Source of the DNA: Caldilinea sp. CFX5 | Lineage (GTDB): Bacteria > Chloroflexota > Anaerolineae > Caldilineales > Caldilineaceae | Assembly: GCA_021405325.1 (NCBI GenBank) | Contig: QWII01000004.1 | Location: forward strand, 62,001 to 126,000 | DNA length: 64,000 bases | Reading direction: 5' to 3' | Shown here: positions 18,677-29,000 of the stretch, piece by piece | Layout of the letters: each line of letters begins with the position of its first letter | How positions within the stretch are numbered: the stretch's first letter is position 1 | Notes under the pieces: generated by a model | Database searches by the model: none | What the model was told of the DNA's origin: nothing | The model's input: the letters and a program-made list of their open reading frames with translations, nothing else | Position numbers and translations under genes: made by a program

Positions 18677-18751
18677 CTGACAACCAAAGTTGGCTAAAGC
18701 CCAACTGGGTTGGAGCGCGCCGGTCTGGCTTTAGCAGACTTTGGCTGTCAG
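18677..18751. repeat. 25-bp imperfect inverted repeat at the edge of the orphan Rhs tip
   Basis: CTGACAACCAAAGTTGGCT... (18677-18701) pairs with 18727-18751 with three non-Watson-Crick positions (mostly G-T). It lies 10-15 nt before homology to the Rhs core resumes, so it may mark a recombination or insertion boundary. Confidence 0.7.
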
Positions 18752-19627
18752 GTGGGCAATTCATTGCTCACCGGGCAACGCGAAGAGGCTGGCCTGGGCT
18801 TGTACTACTATGGCGCGCGGTGGTATGATCCGGCGCTGGGGCGCTTTATCCAGCCCGATACCATCGTGCCCAATCCGGGGGATGTCCAGAGCTTTGATCG
18901 GTACGCGTATGTTAATAACAATCCGCTCAAATACTCTGATCCATCAGGGCATTATGCTATCTGCTTTCAGGAAGGTTTCCGTTCAGGCAATGAAACTGAT
19001 ACGCCCGACTTGACCACAGTTGTGAACACGTTGTGTTCTGAACTTGCCGAACGCGGGCTACTTGGTAAGAGTGGACAGTACGGATTGTTCGGCAGTGGAC
19101 AAGAGGGAATCGAGAAAGCGATGGAGTTTCTTTCCCAAATGCAGCAAGCTCATCCTGATGAGGAGTTCATTCTTATCGGTTATAGTTTTGGTGGTGGTGC
19201 GGCCCTTGAGTTTGCAAGGTTATTGGATCCATGGTTTGGTGATAGCACAAAAGTGGATGTAATGATAACCATTGATCCTGTTGTCTCAACACGTGGTTGG
19301 CCTGTCATTGATAGAATGAAACAAGCGGCCTTTGTGTATTGGTATCCACTCCCTTTCAATAACGTCGATAGGGTGTATAATGTACTTGCAGAGCTAAACC
19401 GATATGGTGTAATAACTCCTTTCGATCAAGGAGTCGAAGTCCCAGGCGCTGATGGTGGTGTTTTGCCAGGTACACATCACTGTTCGGTAGGGCATGCCAG
19501 GTGTGCCGGATATATTGAATTCGGATCAGTACAGTTAGTACCAGATGGCATACGTGGAGATGGGGATGTAAATCCTCTGACAAAAGCCCTGATTATTGAT
19601 TATCTCAAGCCTCCACAGAATAGATAA
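18710..19627 (+). CDS. Orphan Rhs core end with lipase-like alpha/beta-hydrolase tip
   Basis: The frame has 305 codons from a TTG with no good ribosome site. Similarity to the main Rhs protein starts at LTGQREEAGLG (residue 20) and is identical for about 55 residues to NNNPLKY, then changes to a different tip. The tip contains the nucleophile elbow GYSFGG (157-162, Ser159), an Asp in TIDPVV (189) and His residues in GTHHCSVGH, a plausible Ser-Asp-His triad. This is the layout of displaced Rhs tips, which recombine through the shared core. Without a signal peptide and most of the shell it is probably silent unless recombined into the main gene. The tip is AT-richer than the core. Confidence 0.8.
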   Translation: MERAGLALADFGCQVGNSLLTGQREEAGLGLYYYGARWYDPALGRFIQPDTIVPNPGDVQSFDRYAYVNNNPLKYSDPSGHYAICFQEGFRSGNETDTPDLTTVVNTLCSELAERGLLGKSGQYGLFGSGQEGIEKAMEFLSQMQQAHPDEEFILIGYSFGGGAALEFARLLDPWFGDSTKVDVMITIDPVVSTRGWPVIDRMKQAAFVYWYPLPFNNVDRVYNVLAELNRYGVITPFDQGVEVPGADGGVLPGTHHCSVGHARCAGYIEFGSVQLVPDGIRGDGDVNPLTKALIIDYLKPPQNR

Positions 19628-19653
19628 TCATACAAAACCGTTCCTTGGTGTCG

Positions 19654-19715
19654 GCAACAGGGTTTTTGTGTAATTTGAGTCTATGCTAGGCTTTGTTACA
19701 CAAAAACCCTGTTGC
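19654..19715. repeat. Perfect 20-bp inverted repeat, 22-nt loop
   Basis: GCAACAGGGTTTTTGTGTAA (19654-19673) is exactly complementary to 19696-19715. It follows the orphan Rhs tip. It may be a terminator or a small mobile-element relic; the loop has no coding content. Confidence 0.8.
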
Positions 19716-19742
19716 ATAATTTCATAAAAAGGATACAACAAG

Positions 19743-21074
19743 ATGCATGCAACAAGAAACTTTGGCAGGGGCAAATTTTATCACTCTCAATTGAGTTACC
19801 GATTGAGAAGGAAATATCAAAATCAATTTGTACAATTAAGTGTTATTATTTTACTCATCAATCTAGCCAGTGGATGTATTTCTCCTCGTACTCCTTTTAG
19901 CTACCCTAATTACCCTGTAACTGTGCAGTTTGTCAACGCCGTTGAGGGGTATCAGAGTAACATTGCAAATGAACAATATGATATGTGGAATATGAACAAT
20001 GTTACTCGGTATGCCCTTCAACATTTACGGATTCATGAGCATTACTTATATGCTGCACAATGTGGTTTAACTATCTTTGATATTTCTCAGCCTGAGCGGA
20101 TTGCAGTTTTAGGTACTTACTCTGACAAATGCGGTGTTGATGATTTAGTAGTCGTAGATGGGAAAGCTTACTTGGCGGCACGAGATCGAGGAATCGTTGT
20201 GATTGATGTCCGTAATCCGAAGGCACCCAAACGTATAGGAAGCTACGAATACAATGCCGGTGCAAATTCGCAGCCGATGAGTCTAGTAGTGCAGGAAGGT
20301 TACATATATTTGTATACTCCCTCACCAAAATTACAAAATGACAAAATAAAGACTGAGACAAACACCATTTTATCCCCTGAACAACCATGGTGGCAGGTGT
20401 TACAAGTTCAAAATGATAATAACGTATTCCGCCTACAACATATTCAAACTATCTTTGGATTAGGGCGACCAAAGGCAGCGTTCGCCAACTATGTTTATGC
20501 TTTTAGCCAATGGCGCAATAATAAGATGTCGGGCAAAATTCATTTGCAAACAATTGAAATCGGAAAAAACGGCCTTCCAGAGCTTGTTAATGATCAAACT
20601 ATTGATAATAAGATTTACGATATGAAGATCTATGGCAACATGCTCTTTTTATCAATTGGCGCGGGTGTACGTGTTTGGGATATTTCTGTTCCAACGCAAC
20701 CAAAAGAAATCAATAGTACTTATAATACCTATGGTGCAATTGGTGACTATGCTACGATTGATGTTGACGGAACAAAAATCCTAGGTGAAGGATACTCACT
20801 TAAATACCAACGCATTTCAGATTCTGTAAAGTTAACCCTTTTTGCCGAAAGCGATTTCCCTGAGCAGGTTATTAGTTGTCAAACATTAGGAAAGCCAAAG
20901 GCACAATGCCAATTACAATCCATAGGGCAGACTCGAAGAGGGGTAAATACAGGGTTTGGCTCTGTTCTTAATGGTAATTATCTATTTTACTCGTATCCGA
21001 TTGCAACAATGGAAAATGACGAAAAGGGTTTCACCCTGATAGATCTTGCGATCTTGATTTACCAGTTCCCATAG
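19743..21074 (+). CDS. LVIVD-repeat lipoprotein, probable beta-propeller
   Basis: The protein has 443 aa from the ATG at 19743. A basic N-terminus is followed by a hydrophobic stretch and the lipobox LASGC (Cys at about 44), so it is probably a lipoprotein. LVIVD-type blades are visible: GLTIFDISQPERIAVLGTY, GIVVIDVRNPKAPKRIGSY and GVRVWDISVPTQPKEI. LVIVD repeats form beta-propellers at the cell surface. The base composition is clearly AT-richer than the flanking Rhs core. It directly follows the orphan lipase-like tip, so an immunity or partner role is possible but unproven. Confidence 0.8.
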   Translation: MHATRNFGRGKFYHSQLSYRLRRKYQNQFVQLSVIILLINLASGCISPRTPFSYPNYPVTVQFVNAVEGYQSNIANEQYDMWNMNNVTRYALQHLRIHEHYLYAAQCGLTIFDISQPERIAVLGTYSDKCGVDDLVVVDGKAYLAARDRGIVVIDVRNPKAPKRIGSYEYNAGANSQPMSLVVQEGYIYLYTPSPKLQNDKIKTETNTILSPEQPWWQVLQVQNDNNVFRLQHIQTIFGLGRPKAAFANYVYAFSQWRNNKMSGKIHLQTIEIGKNGLPELVNDQTIDNKIYDMKIYGNMLFLSIGAGVRVWDISVPTQPKEINSTYNTYGAIGDYATIDVDGTKILGEGYSLKYQRISDSVKLTLFAESDFPEQVISCQTLGKPKAQCQLQSIGQTRRGVNTGFGSVLNGNYLFYSYPIATMENDEKGFTLIDLAILIYQFP

Positions 21075-21106
21075 TTGGCTAAAGGTTGACTAAGCTATTG
21101 CAACCA

Positions 21107-21214
21107 CCTGAGAATCAATGCCTACATCATCAACGGCGCCACAAAAACCAGCGAAACCCGCTATTACCCCTGGGGCAAAGACCGCTTCGCCAGCGGCCAA
21201 ACCCTCACCAGTTA
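21107..21214 (+). pseudogene. Rhs core fragment (remnant 1)
   Basis: The DNA matches the main Rhs core around TINGTTKTGEIRYYPWGVDR (17108-17200), here reading roughly INGATKTSETRYYPWGKDRF. It has neither start nor end and is cut at 21214 by an inverted-repeat element. Confidence 0.75.
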
Positions 21215-21337
21215 CAACAACGGATTTGGGGAGCAACGGATTTATCACACGAGCAACCGACAGGTTTTGATAAAAGCTGATGGGTGTCACGCCCAGCGAG
21301 CGGGACAAAAATCCGTTGCTCCCCAAATCTGTTGTTG
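21215..21337. mobile_element. 123-bp MITE-like element with 29-bp terminal inverted repeats
   Basis: The arm 21215-21243 (CAACAACGGATTTGGGGAGC...) pairs with 21309-21337 with one mismatch. The inner 65 bp code for nothing obvious. It sits exactly between two partial Rhs core copies. No clear target duplication is seen. Confidence 0.6.
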
Positions 21338-21344
21338 TATTTTT

Positions 21345-21662
21345 TCAGCACCGCTTACACCATCTATAATCAACGGCGCCACGAAAACCGGCGAAACCCG
21401 CTACTTCCCCTGGGGCAAAGACCGCTTCGCCAGCGGCCAAACGTTGACCAGCTACAAGTTCACCGGTCAACGCGAGGAGGCCGGCCTGGGCTTGTACTAC
21501 TATGGCGCCCGGTGGTATGATCCGGCGCTGGGGCGCTTTATCGGGTGCCTGCTGGGCGCGGATACCATCGTGCCCAATCTGGGGGATGCCCAAAGTTTTG
21601 ATCGGTATGCGTACGGATATATGGACATAGCAACTCTTGCCGGATCATCCCAGAAACGCTAG
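21345..21662 (+). pseudogene. Rhs core fragment (remnant 2), truncated without a tip
   Basis: The frame (open from 21267) encodes INGATKTGETRYFPWGKDRF, then FTGQREEAGLGLYYYGARWYDPALGRF as in the main Rhs core. It carries a small insertion (GCLLGA) before DTIVPNLGDAQSFDRYAY, diverges to YMDIATLAGSSQKR and stops. It lacks the start, the shell and a toxin tip, so it is probably a decayed third cassette. Its stop codon abuts the ctaA stop on the opposite strand. Confidence 0.8.
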
Positions 21663-22610
21663 TTACAGCGGCTGTTCCGCCAACCGCGCCGGTTCTGGGG
21701 TCGCGACTGCCGCTGCCGGCTGGGCAAAGGCCGAAGCGGTGAGCAAAATCAGCGCAATCCAGAGCAGATCCGCCACCAGCAGATGGAGCACCTGCATCCA
21801 GACCGGCGCTTTGAGCGCAACATTGATGACGCCCAGCACCAGTTCCAGGGCAAAGATCCCGATCAGCCAGCGCCCCCAACGTTGGGTCGCCGGACCGGGG
21901 CGGCGATTCATGACAACCCAAGCAATTGCCACCAACACGATGCCCACCAGCACCGCCAGCAAGGGGTGGTAAATGCGTAGCGCGACCAGTTGCGCCACCA
22001 GCGCCGACTCGGTGGGCGAGATGCCGCCATGGATCGCCAGCGTGTCGCCGAGCGCCGTAACCGCACCGCTGGCGCCCAGCAGCAGGAGCGCCAACCAGGC
22101 CACCACCAGCAACCCACCGATCATGCCCTGCCCACGCCAACGCCAGCTTTGGCCATAGGTCGCGCCCCAGGCCGTTAGGGTCAAGGCCGCCAGCAGCAGG
22201 AAGGTGTTGACCAGATGACCCGCCATCCAATAGGCGCGCGCCACCGATTGATCAAAGGCCACATATTCAAAGAGCACCAAGCCGGCGCCCAGCAACGCCT
22301 CGACAAAGATAAAAAAGAGCGACGTCCAGGCCCACTTTCGGACAAAATGGCCTTTGGGATAGAGGCGGAGCGCCCAGATGACCAACAGCACCACCACAAT
22401 CAACGCCACCCCGCTGGTCAGGCGATGGGACAACTCAATCAACGTTTCGATCGCCGGGGCGCGGGGGATCACTTCGCCTTGACAGAGCGGCCAATGGCTG
22501 CCACAACCGGCGCCCGACCCTGTCGCCCGCACCACCGCACCCCACAAAATGACCAGGATGTTATACCCCAACACCCCCCAGGCAAAAGCAGCAAACCGTT
22601 TATTCGTCAT
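21663..22610 (-). CDS. ctaA: Heme A synthase CtaA/Cox15
   Basis: The protein has 315 aa with about eight membrane helices. It oxidises the C8 methyl group of heme O to make heme A for aa3-type cytochrome oxidase. Family hallmarks are WGAVVRATGSGAGCGSHWP, a CxxxC-like LCQGEVIP, and heme-ligand His residues in IELSHRLTSG, AGHLVNTF, IYHPLLAV and LQVLHLLVAD. The ATG at 22610 follows AGGAAG at 6 nt. It is transcribed away from the VCBS protein gene and toward the Rhs remnants. No ctaB or oxidase genes are in the window. Confidence 0.93.
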   Translation of the reverse strand: MTNKRFAAFAWGVLGYNILVILWGAVVRATGSGAGCGSHWPLCQGEVIPRAPAIETLIELSHRLTSGVALIVVVLLVIWALRLYPKGHFVRKWAWTSLFFIFVEALLGAGLVLFEYVAFDQSVARAYWMAGHLVNTFLLLAALTLTAWGATYGQSWRWRGQGMIGGLLVVAWLALLLLGASGAVTALGDTLAIHGGISPTESALVAQLVALRIYHPLLAVLVGIVLVAIAWVVMNRRPGPATQRWGRWLIGIFALELVLGVINVALKAPVWMQVLHLLVADLLWIALILLTASAFAQPAAAVATPEPARLAEQPL

Positions 22611-23041
22611 AGCGTACTTCCTTTGAAATCATTGGTTGGTTTCACGCCCTACGGGCGCCCGTTCAACCAACCAGCTAACCAATCTGATTGTTATACTCAA
22701 ATCAGAAGGAAAGCCGGCTTGTGGTAGGGGACGCCCCTACCACAAGCCGCTTCTCCATTTGATTTCGGTATAGTAGCGCACCCTAGCCAAGCTTGTCATA
22801 GCCTGACTCTGGACTACGCGACCACGCGGCTGTGGACTATCCGATTGTTCATTTTACCACAATCACCCCCAATTCCTGCCAGCAAGGAAGCCTGCCAAGA
22901 ACGCATCGTAAAGCAGTGAAGACGGATGACGTAGCGTTACGGATGAAGTCACACAAATTTATGTATTGATCTTCAGGTAGCACTGCGCTTCAATAGGTAA
23001 AATCTCGTAGTCTGCGACAAGGATAAAGGTAATAACCATTT
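22611..23041. other. Intergenic region between ctaA and the VCBS protein gene
   Basis: This 431-nt gap between divergent genes has no convincing reading frame. It holds a perfect 15-bp hairpin (GGCTTGTGGTAGGGG at 22716-22730, right arm 22734-22748, loop ACG) and a weaker inverted pair around ATTGGTTGGTTT (22631) and AACCAACCAG. A weak promoter for the plus-strand gene is possible at TTGATC (22966)-17-TTCAAT. Confidence 0.6.
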
Positions 23042-26000
23042 ATGCAAAAATTTCCCTCCCTTCTGATCGGCCTGACGTCACTCCTGCTCCTGGCCCTGTG
23101 GGGCGCGACGCCGGTGGCGGCGGTCAGCGTCACCACGGCGCCCTTAGCCCAGAGCAGCTTTACCATTACGACCACCTCACCGGACGGCTCCGTTCTGGCG
23201 CCCTTGACGACGGTCATTCGCGCCACCTTTGATGCCAACGTGGATATGACGACGGTGAACCAGCAAAGCTTTGCCGTGCAGAGTAATGTGCGCGGACGGT
23301 TGACCGGCGCTTTTACCTACGACGGCAATACACGGACGCTCACCTTTACGCCAAACCACCCTTTGCTGCAAGGCGAGATCATCACCATCATCGCCACCAA
23401 CGCCATCAAGAGCGCAACGGCGCAAAGCTTGACCCCCTATCAGTGGCGGTTTACGGCCGGCTATCTGGAGCAGCGCTGTATCCAAAGCTTCCAAGCCTAC
23501 GAAGAAGATTTTACTAGTGTCTGGTCGAGTACCGGCGCCTGGGGCGATTCCGACAATGACGGCGACCTGGATCTGCTGATCGCCGGCCAGAGCGGTAATT
23601 TACGCACTACCTTCCTCTATCAAAACCAGGGTGATGGCCTCTTCGTTCAGACGGCAATCGGGCTGCCGGGCATTCGGGAAGGGTCGGTGGCGTGGGGCGA
23701 CTACGACAACGATGGCGATCTGGATATTTTGCTCGCCGGGGAAACGCGCACGACGCAAATCACCCAACTCTATAATAACGTCGGCAACAACGCCTTTATC
23801 AGCAGCAACATTGCCTTCCCCGGCATCTGGCTGGGGGAAGCGTCCTGGGTCGATTACAACAATGACGGCTATCTGGATATTCTGATCGCCGGTCAAACCA
23901 ATACAACCTCGATTGCCCGCCTCTATCGCAACAATGGTCAGGGGGGCTTTGTGGAGGTTACCGTTCCCTTTACGGGCATCAACAACGGCGCCGCCGACTG
24001 GGGCGATTACGACGGCGACGGCGATCTTGATCTGCTGCTCACTGGTGATAATGGCGCCGCGCTTGCCATTCTCTACCGCAACGAGGGCAATGACACCTTT
24101 GTTAATGCCAACGCCAATCTGGTCGGCGTGCGCGATAGCACGGTGGCTTGGAACGACTATGATCGTGACGGTGACGAAGATATTCTCATCTCCGGCAATA
24201 CCAGCGCCTTTGTCGCCACCACCTTCCTCTACCGAAATGACAACGGCAACTTTACCAATGTCAATCCGGGCATTGTCGGCGTCACCGATGGCGCCGTGGC
24301 CTGGGGCGACTATGACAATGATGGCGACGCCGATCTGATCATCAACGGCAAAGATCAATCCGACCAATCGACCACCCGCCTCTATACCAATCGCAATGGC
24401 GTCTTTGTGCTTGCTCCCTATACCTTCCCGGCGGTCAGTCTGGGTTCGGTGAGCTGGGGTGACTATGACAAAGACCTGGATCTGGACATCCTGCTCACCG
24501 GTCTTGCCGATGACCAGATTGTTACCGGCATTTATGAAAACTATGATTGCCCCTCCGATGTGGTGATCACCAAAGAAGTCAGCCCGGCGCTGGTGCGCAG
24601 CAGCCAACCGGTCACCTTTACCGTCAGCTTTACCAACCTGGGGCCGGTGACGGCGACCAAGGTGGTCATCACGGACATCATTCCCAGTTTCCTCACCAAC
24701 GTCAACGTGGTGAGTAGCCCGCTTGGCGCCGGCGTTACCATCGTCGATAGTGGCCTGCGGCCGGGCTATCGCTGGCAGGTCAGTAATTTGTTGCCCAATC
24801 AAGGGGGCGTCATCACCATCACCGGTAACATTGCGCCGGAACCGGGCGCGGTCTATACCAATACGGCGCAAATTTTTGCCTCCAAAGATGTCAGCCTGAC
24901 CAATAACAGCGCCAGCGCGGCGGTCATGGTCCCCTTCCAGGTGATTCAGACGGCGCCGCCGGGCGTTGGCATGGTAAGCGCGACCCCCACGGGTCTCATG
25001 GGGATGCGTTTTAACGCCGATATCAATCCCGCCACCATCAATGGCAATACACTGAAGATCATCGGTAGCCAAAGCGGCCCATTGACCATCGCCGACGCCA
25101 ATTATGACAGCAACAATCGCGCGTATACCTTCCGCACGCTCCAGGCGTTGCAAGTGGGCGAAACCGTGACCATCGTCGCCACCGACGGCATCAAAAGTGT
25201 CGCCGGCGCGCCTCTAACCCCCTATCAGTGGCAATTTGTCGTCGGGCGCACCAGCGCGCGCTGTGTCGGCGAATTTACCACGATGAACAGCGGCCTACCG
25301 GCGCTGGCCAATGGCGCCGTGGCCTGGGGCGATTATGATCGCGATGGCGATCTCGATCTCTTCCTGGCCGGCCAGAGCGGCGCCGGGCGCGTCAGTCAGC
25401 TCTATCGCAACGAGGCCGGCGCCTTCAACCAACTGGCGGCCGCCTTTACCACGGTGGACGATGGCGCCGCGGCTTGGGGTGATTATGACAATGACGGCGA
25501 TCTCGATCTGTTACTCACCGGCCACACCGGCGCCGGCCCCATGACCAATCTCTATCGCAATGATGGCGGTGGCGCGTTTACACCGCTCAACCCCGCCATT
25601 GTCGCCATTGCCAATAGCGCCGTGGCCTGGGGTGACTATGACAGCGACGGCGATCTCGATCTGCTGCTGGCCGGCAACAGCAGTAGTGGGCGGATCACAC
25701 GTGTCTATCGCAACGACAATCTGAATTTTGTCGAGATGCCCTTCAACCTGCCGGGCGTCAACGATGGCGCCGTTGCCTGGGTTGATGTGGATAAGGATGG
25801 CGATCTCGACCTCTTCTTCAGCGGCGCCGGCGACAATGGGCGGCTGGCCGCCATTTATCGCAATGATGAGGGCGACTTCACCGCCGGCAACGCCGGCCTC
25901 ACCGCTGTGGACAAGAGCGCGGCGGCCTGGGGCGACTATGACAGGGATGGCGATCTCGACCTGTTGCTCACCGGCAACACGGGCGCCGGTCGCACTATTC

Positions 26001-29000
26001 AACTCTATACCAATAACAATGGCGTCTTTGCCGCCACAACGCCCGCCTTGCCGGCAGTGGAGAATGGCGTTGTAGCCTGGGGTGACTATGACAACGACGG
26101 CATTCTCGATCTACTCTTGACCGGTGAGAGCGACAGCGGGCGCGTCGCCGCCGTCTATCGCCAACAGGGGGGCGCCTTCACCGATTTTGACGCCGGCCTG
26201 AGTGGCGTCAATGCCAGTGCCGCCGCCTGGGGGGACTATGACCGCGACGGTGACATTGATTTTGTGCTGACGGGCAGCAGCGCGAATGGACCATTGACCA
26301 CCCTGCGCCGCAACACCAACTGCATCTCTGACACCCGGATCAACAAAACGGTGAAGCCGACTACCGCCACGGCCGGCGCCGTCATCACCTATACCCTCGC
26401 CTTTAGTAATGCCGGGCCGCAACCGGCGCTGCGTGTGCAGATCGCCGACCTGCTGCCGCCGGACATCACCAATGTGCAGGTGGTTAGCACAACGTTGAGC
26501 GCCGGCGTCACGATCACCAACACGCAAAATACGTCAACCAAAGTTTGGCAGGTGAGCAACCTGGCCGTGGGGCAAGGCGGCATCATCACGATGACAGCGA
26601 CAGTGCTGCCGGGTGCGCCGGGCCTCGTCTTTACCAACACGGCGATGATTACCTCGACCCATGATATTACACTGACCAACAATAGTGCCAACGCGCCGCT
26701 GGGACGCCCCTTCCATATCACCGGCACCGTGCCGGGGACGCCCAATCTGGTCAGCATTCCGTTGGCGACAACCGTGCGCGCCACCTTTGACGCCGACCTC
26801 GACCCGCAAGCGGCGACTGTGCAAAACTTGACCCTCTATGGGCAACAACGGGGCTTCTACAGCGGCACAGTGAGTTATGACGGCTTCAGCCGCACGCTCA
26901 CCGTGACGCCGACGATGCCGCTGCTGCATGGCGAGGAAGTGCAAGTCACCGGGCTGGCGACCTTGCGCAGCCTCTATGGCGCGCCGCTGACCCCCTACCA
27001 ATGGCGTTTTGTCGCCGGCGACTATCGTCCCGACCGCTGTATTGAGGAATTGAAACCTTTGAGTCTGAGCGTCCCGGCCCTGGTGCGCAGCGCTGCAGCC
27101 TGGGGCGACTATGACAAAGATGGCGATCTCGATCTGGTCGTGATCGGCTCGCCCGACGGAGTGAACCGGCAGAGCAAGCTCTATCGCAACGATGGCCCGA
27201 ACTTTTTCACCGACAGCGGGGTCGTTCTCGCTCCGCTGGCCGATGGCGCTGCCGCCTGGGGTGATTATGATCGCGATGGCGATCTCGATCTGCTGCTCAC
27301 CGGCGCCGGTGATAGTGGCCCGGCGACCCATCTCTACCGCAACGATAGCGGCAACTTTACACTTGTTCCGACCGGATTGCCCGGCCTGACTAACAGCAGT
27401 GTGGCTTGGGGTGATTATGACAATGATGGCTATCTTGATCTCGCCCTGGCCGGCACCGGCGATGGCAGCAATGGTGCAACCTTCATCTATCGCAATGATG
27501 GGGCCGGCGGCTTTGTCAACAGCAATGTTGTGCTAACCGGTGTCCACCGCGGCCAGGTTGTCTGGGGTGATAGCGATAGCGATGGCGATCTCGATCTGCT
27601 GCTGACCGGGACAACCAATGGCAGTACGGGCGTCACCCAGCTCTACCGCAACGATAGCGGCAGCTTCACGAATCTCAACCTGCCGCTGCCCGCGCTCTAC
27701 GACAGTGCCGCGGCCTGGGGCGATTATGACAAAGATGGCGACCTTGACGTTGTCCTGAGCGGGACCAGTGATGGCGTCAACCGCTTCACCCTGCTCTACC
27801 GCAATGATGGCAATCATACGTTTGTCGACAGTGGCGTTGCACTGCCGGGGCTGAGTGATGGGTCGGTGGCCTGGGGTGATTTTGAAAACGACGGTGATCT
27901 TGATCTGCTGTTGGCCGGCGCCAATAACGGCAGCGCACCCGTAACCCAGGTTTGGGTCAACCAGGGCGCGTCAGCTTTCGGCAATGGCGAGCTGTCCATC
28001 GCCGCCGTCTTCAATGGCGTCGCCACCTGGCAGGACTACGATCGCGACGACGATCTTGATCTCTTCTTGCTGGGCCGCACGGCTGACAGCAGCCTGGCGC
28101 AACTCTATCGCAGCATGGATTGCGAGTCCGATCTGGCGTTGGTCAAAACGGTTACCCCGACGACCGTCCTACCGGGCGAGGTTGTCACCTATACGATCAG
28201 CCTGAACAACGTCGGCCCCTATGCGGCCACCCGCGTGGTATTGACCGATTTGATGCCGGTCGAGTTCTTCAGCGATCTGCAAATCAACAGCACCTTGCCC
28301 ATAACCCAAATTGGGCAGCCATACGTCATGCAACTGCCCAACATCCCGGCGGGCAGCGGCGGCGTTGTCACCATTGTCGGGCGCCCCACCTTTGTCGCCG
28401 CCGGGTTGGTGATCACCAACACAGCCAGCGTTAGTGCGCGTGAGGATGTCACCCCCACCAACGATATTGGCAGCGCCGTCTTGACCGTGCGGATGCCGCA
28501 ACTCACGCTGAGTACGGCGTCAGCCGAGGTGGAGGAGCAGAATAAGACAATCTCCGTTACGGTGGCTTTGGATGCGCCGAATCTGGCCGGGGCCGTGGTG
28601 GTCGCCTACCAGAGCAGCAACGAAGGCACGGCCCAAGCGGATAGTGATTACACGCCGGTTAACGGCGTGATCAGCATTCCGGCTGGCCAAACCACTGCCA
28701 CCTTTGCCTTGCCGCTTCTGGATGATCTGATGGATGAAGATGACGAAACGATTGTCCTCACCCTAAGCAGTCCCAGCGGCGCAGCGTTGGGCGCCAATGC
28801 GACATTAACGTTGACGATCCTCGATAATGATGCCGTGCCGGTCCTCAGCCTGGCCCATACCAGCACCGGCGAATCAGCGGGATCGGTGAGCTTTGTCGTG
28901 GCGCTCAATGTTCCCAGCGGGCGCACCGTTACGGTCATTGCCAACACCTCGAATGTGACAGCCATTGCCAATGAGGATTACATTCCATTGGTCAACTACC

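Noticed and set aside
21538..22230. 230-codon minus-strand frame across ctaA
   Set aside because: It overlaps ctaA in another frame and has an odd Gly/Ala/Trp-rich composition with no motifs.
23600..25153. 517-codon open frame on the minus strand
   Set aside because: It is antisense to the repeated GAYTAYGACAAYGAYGGCGA-type codons of the VCBS blades. Its translation is repetitive and has no family look.
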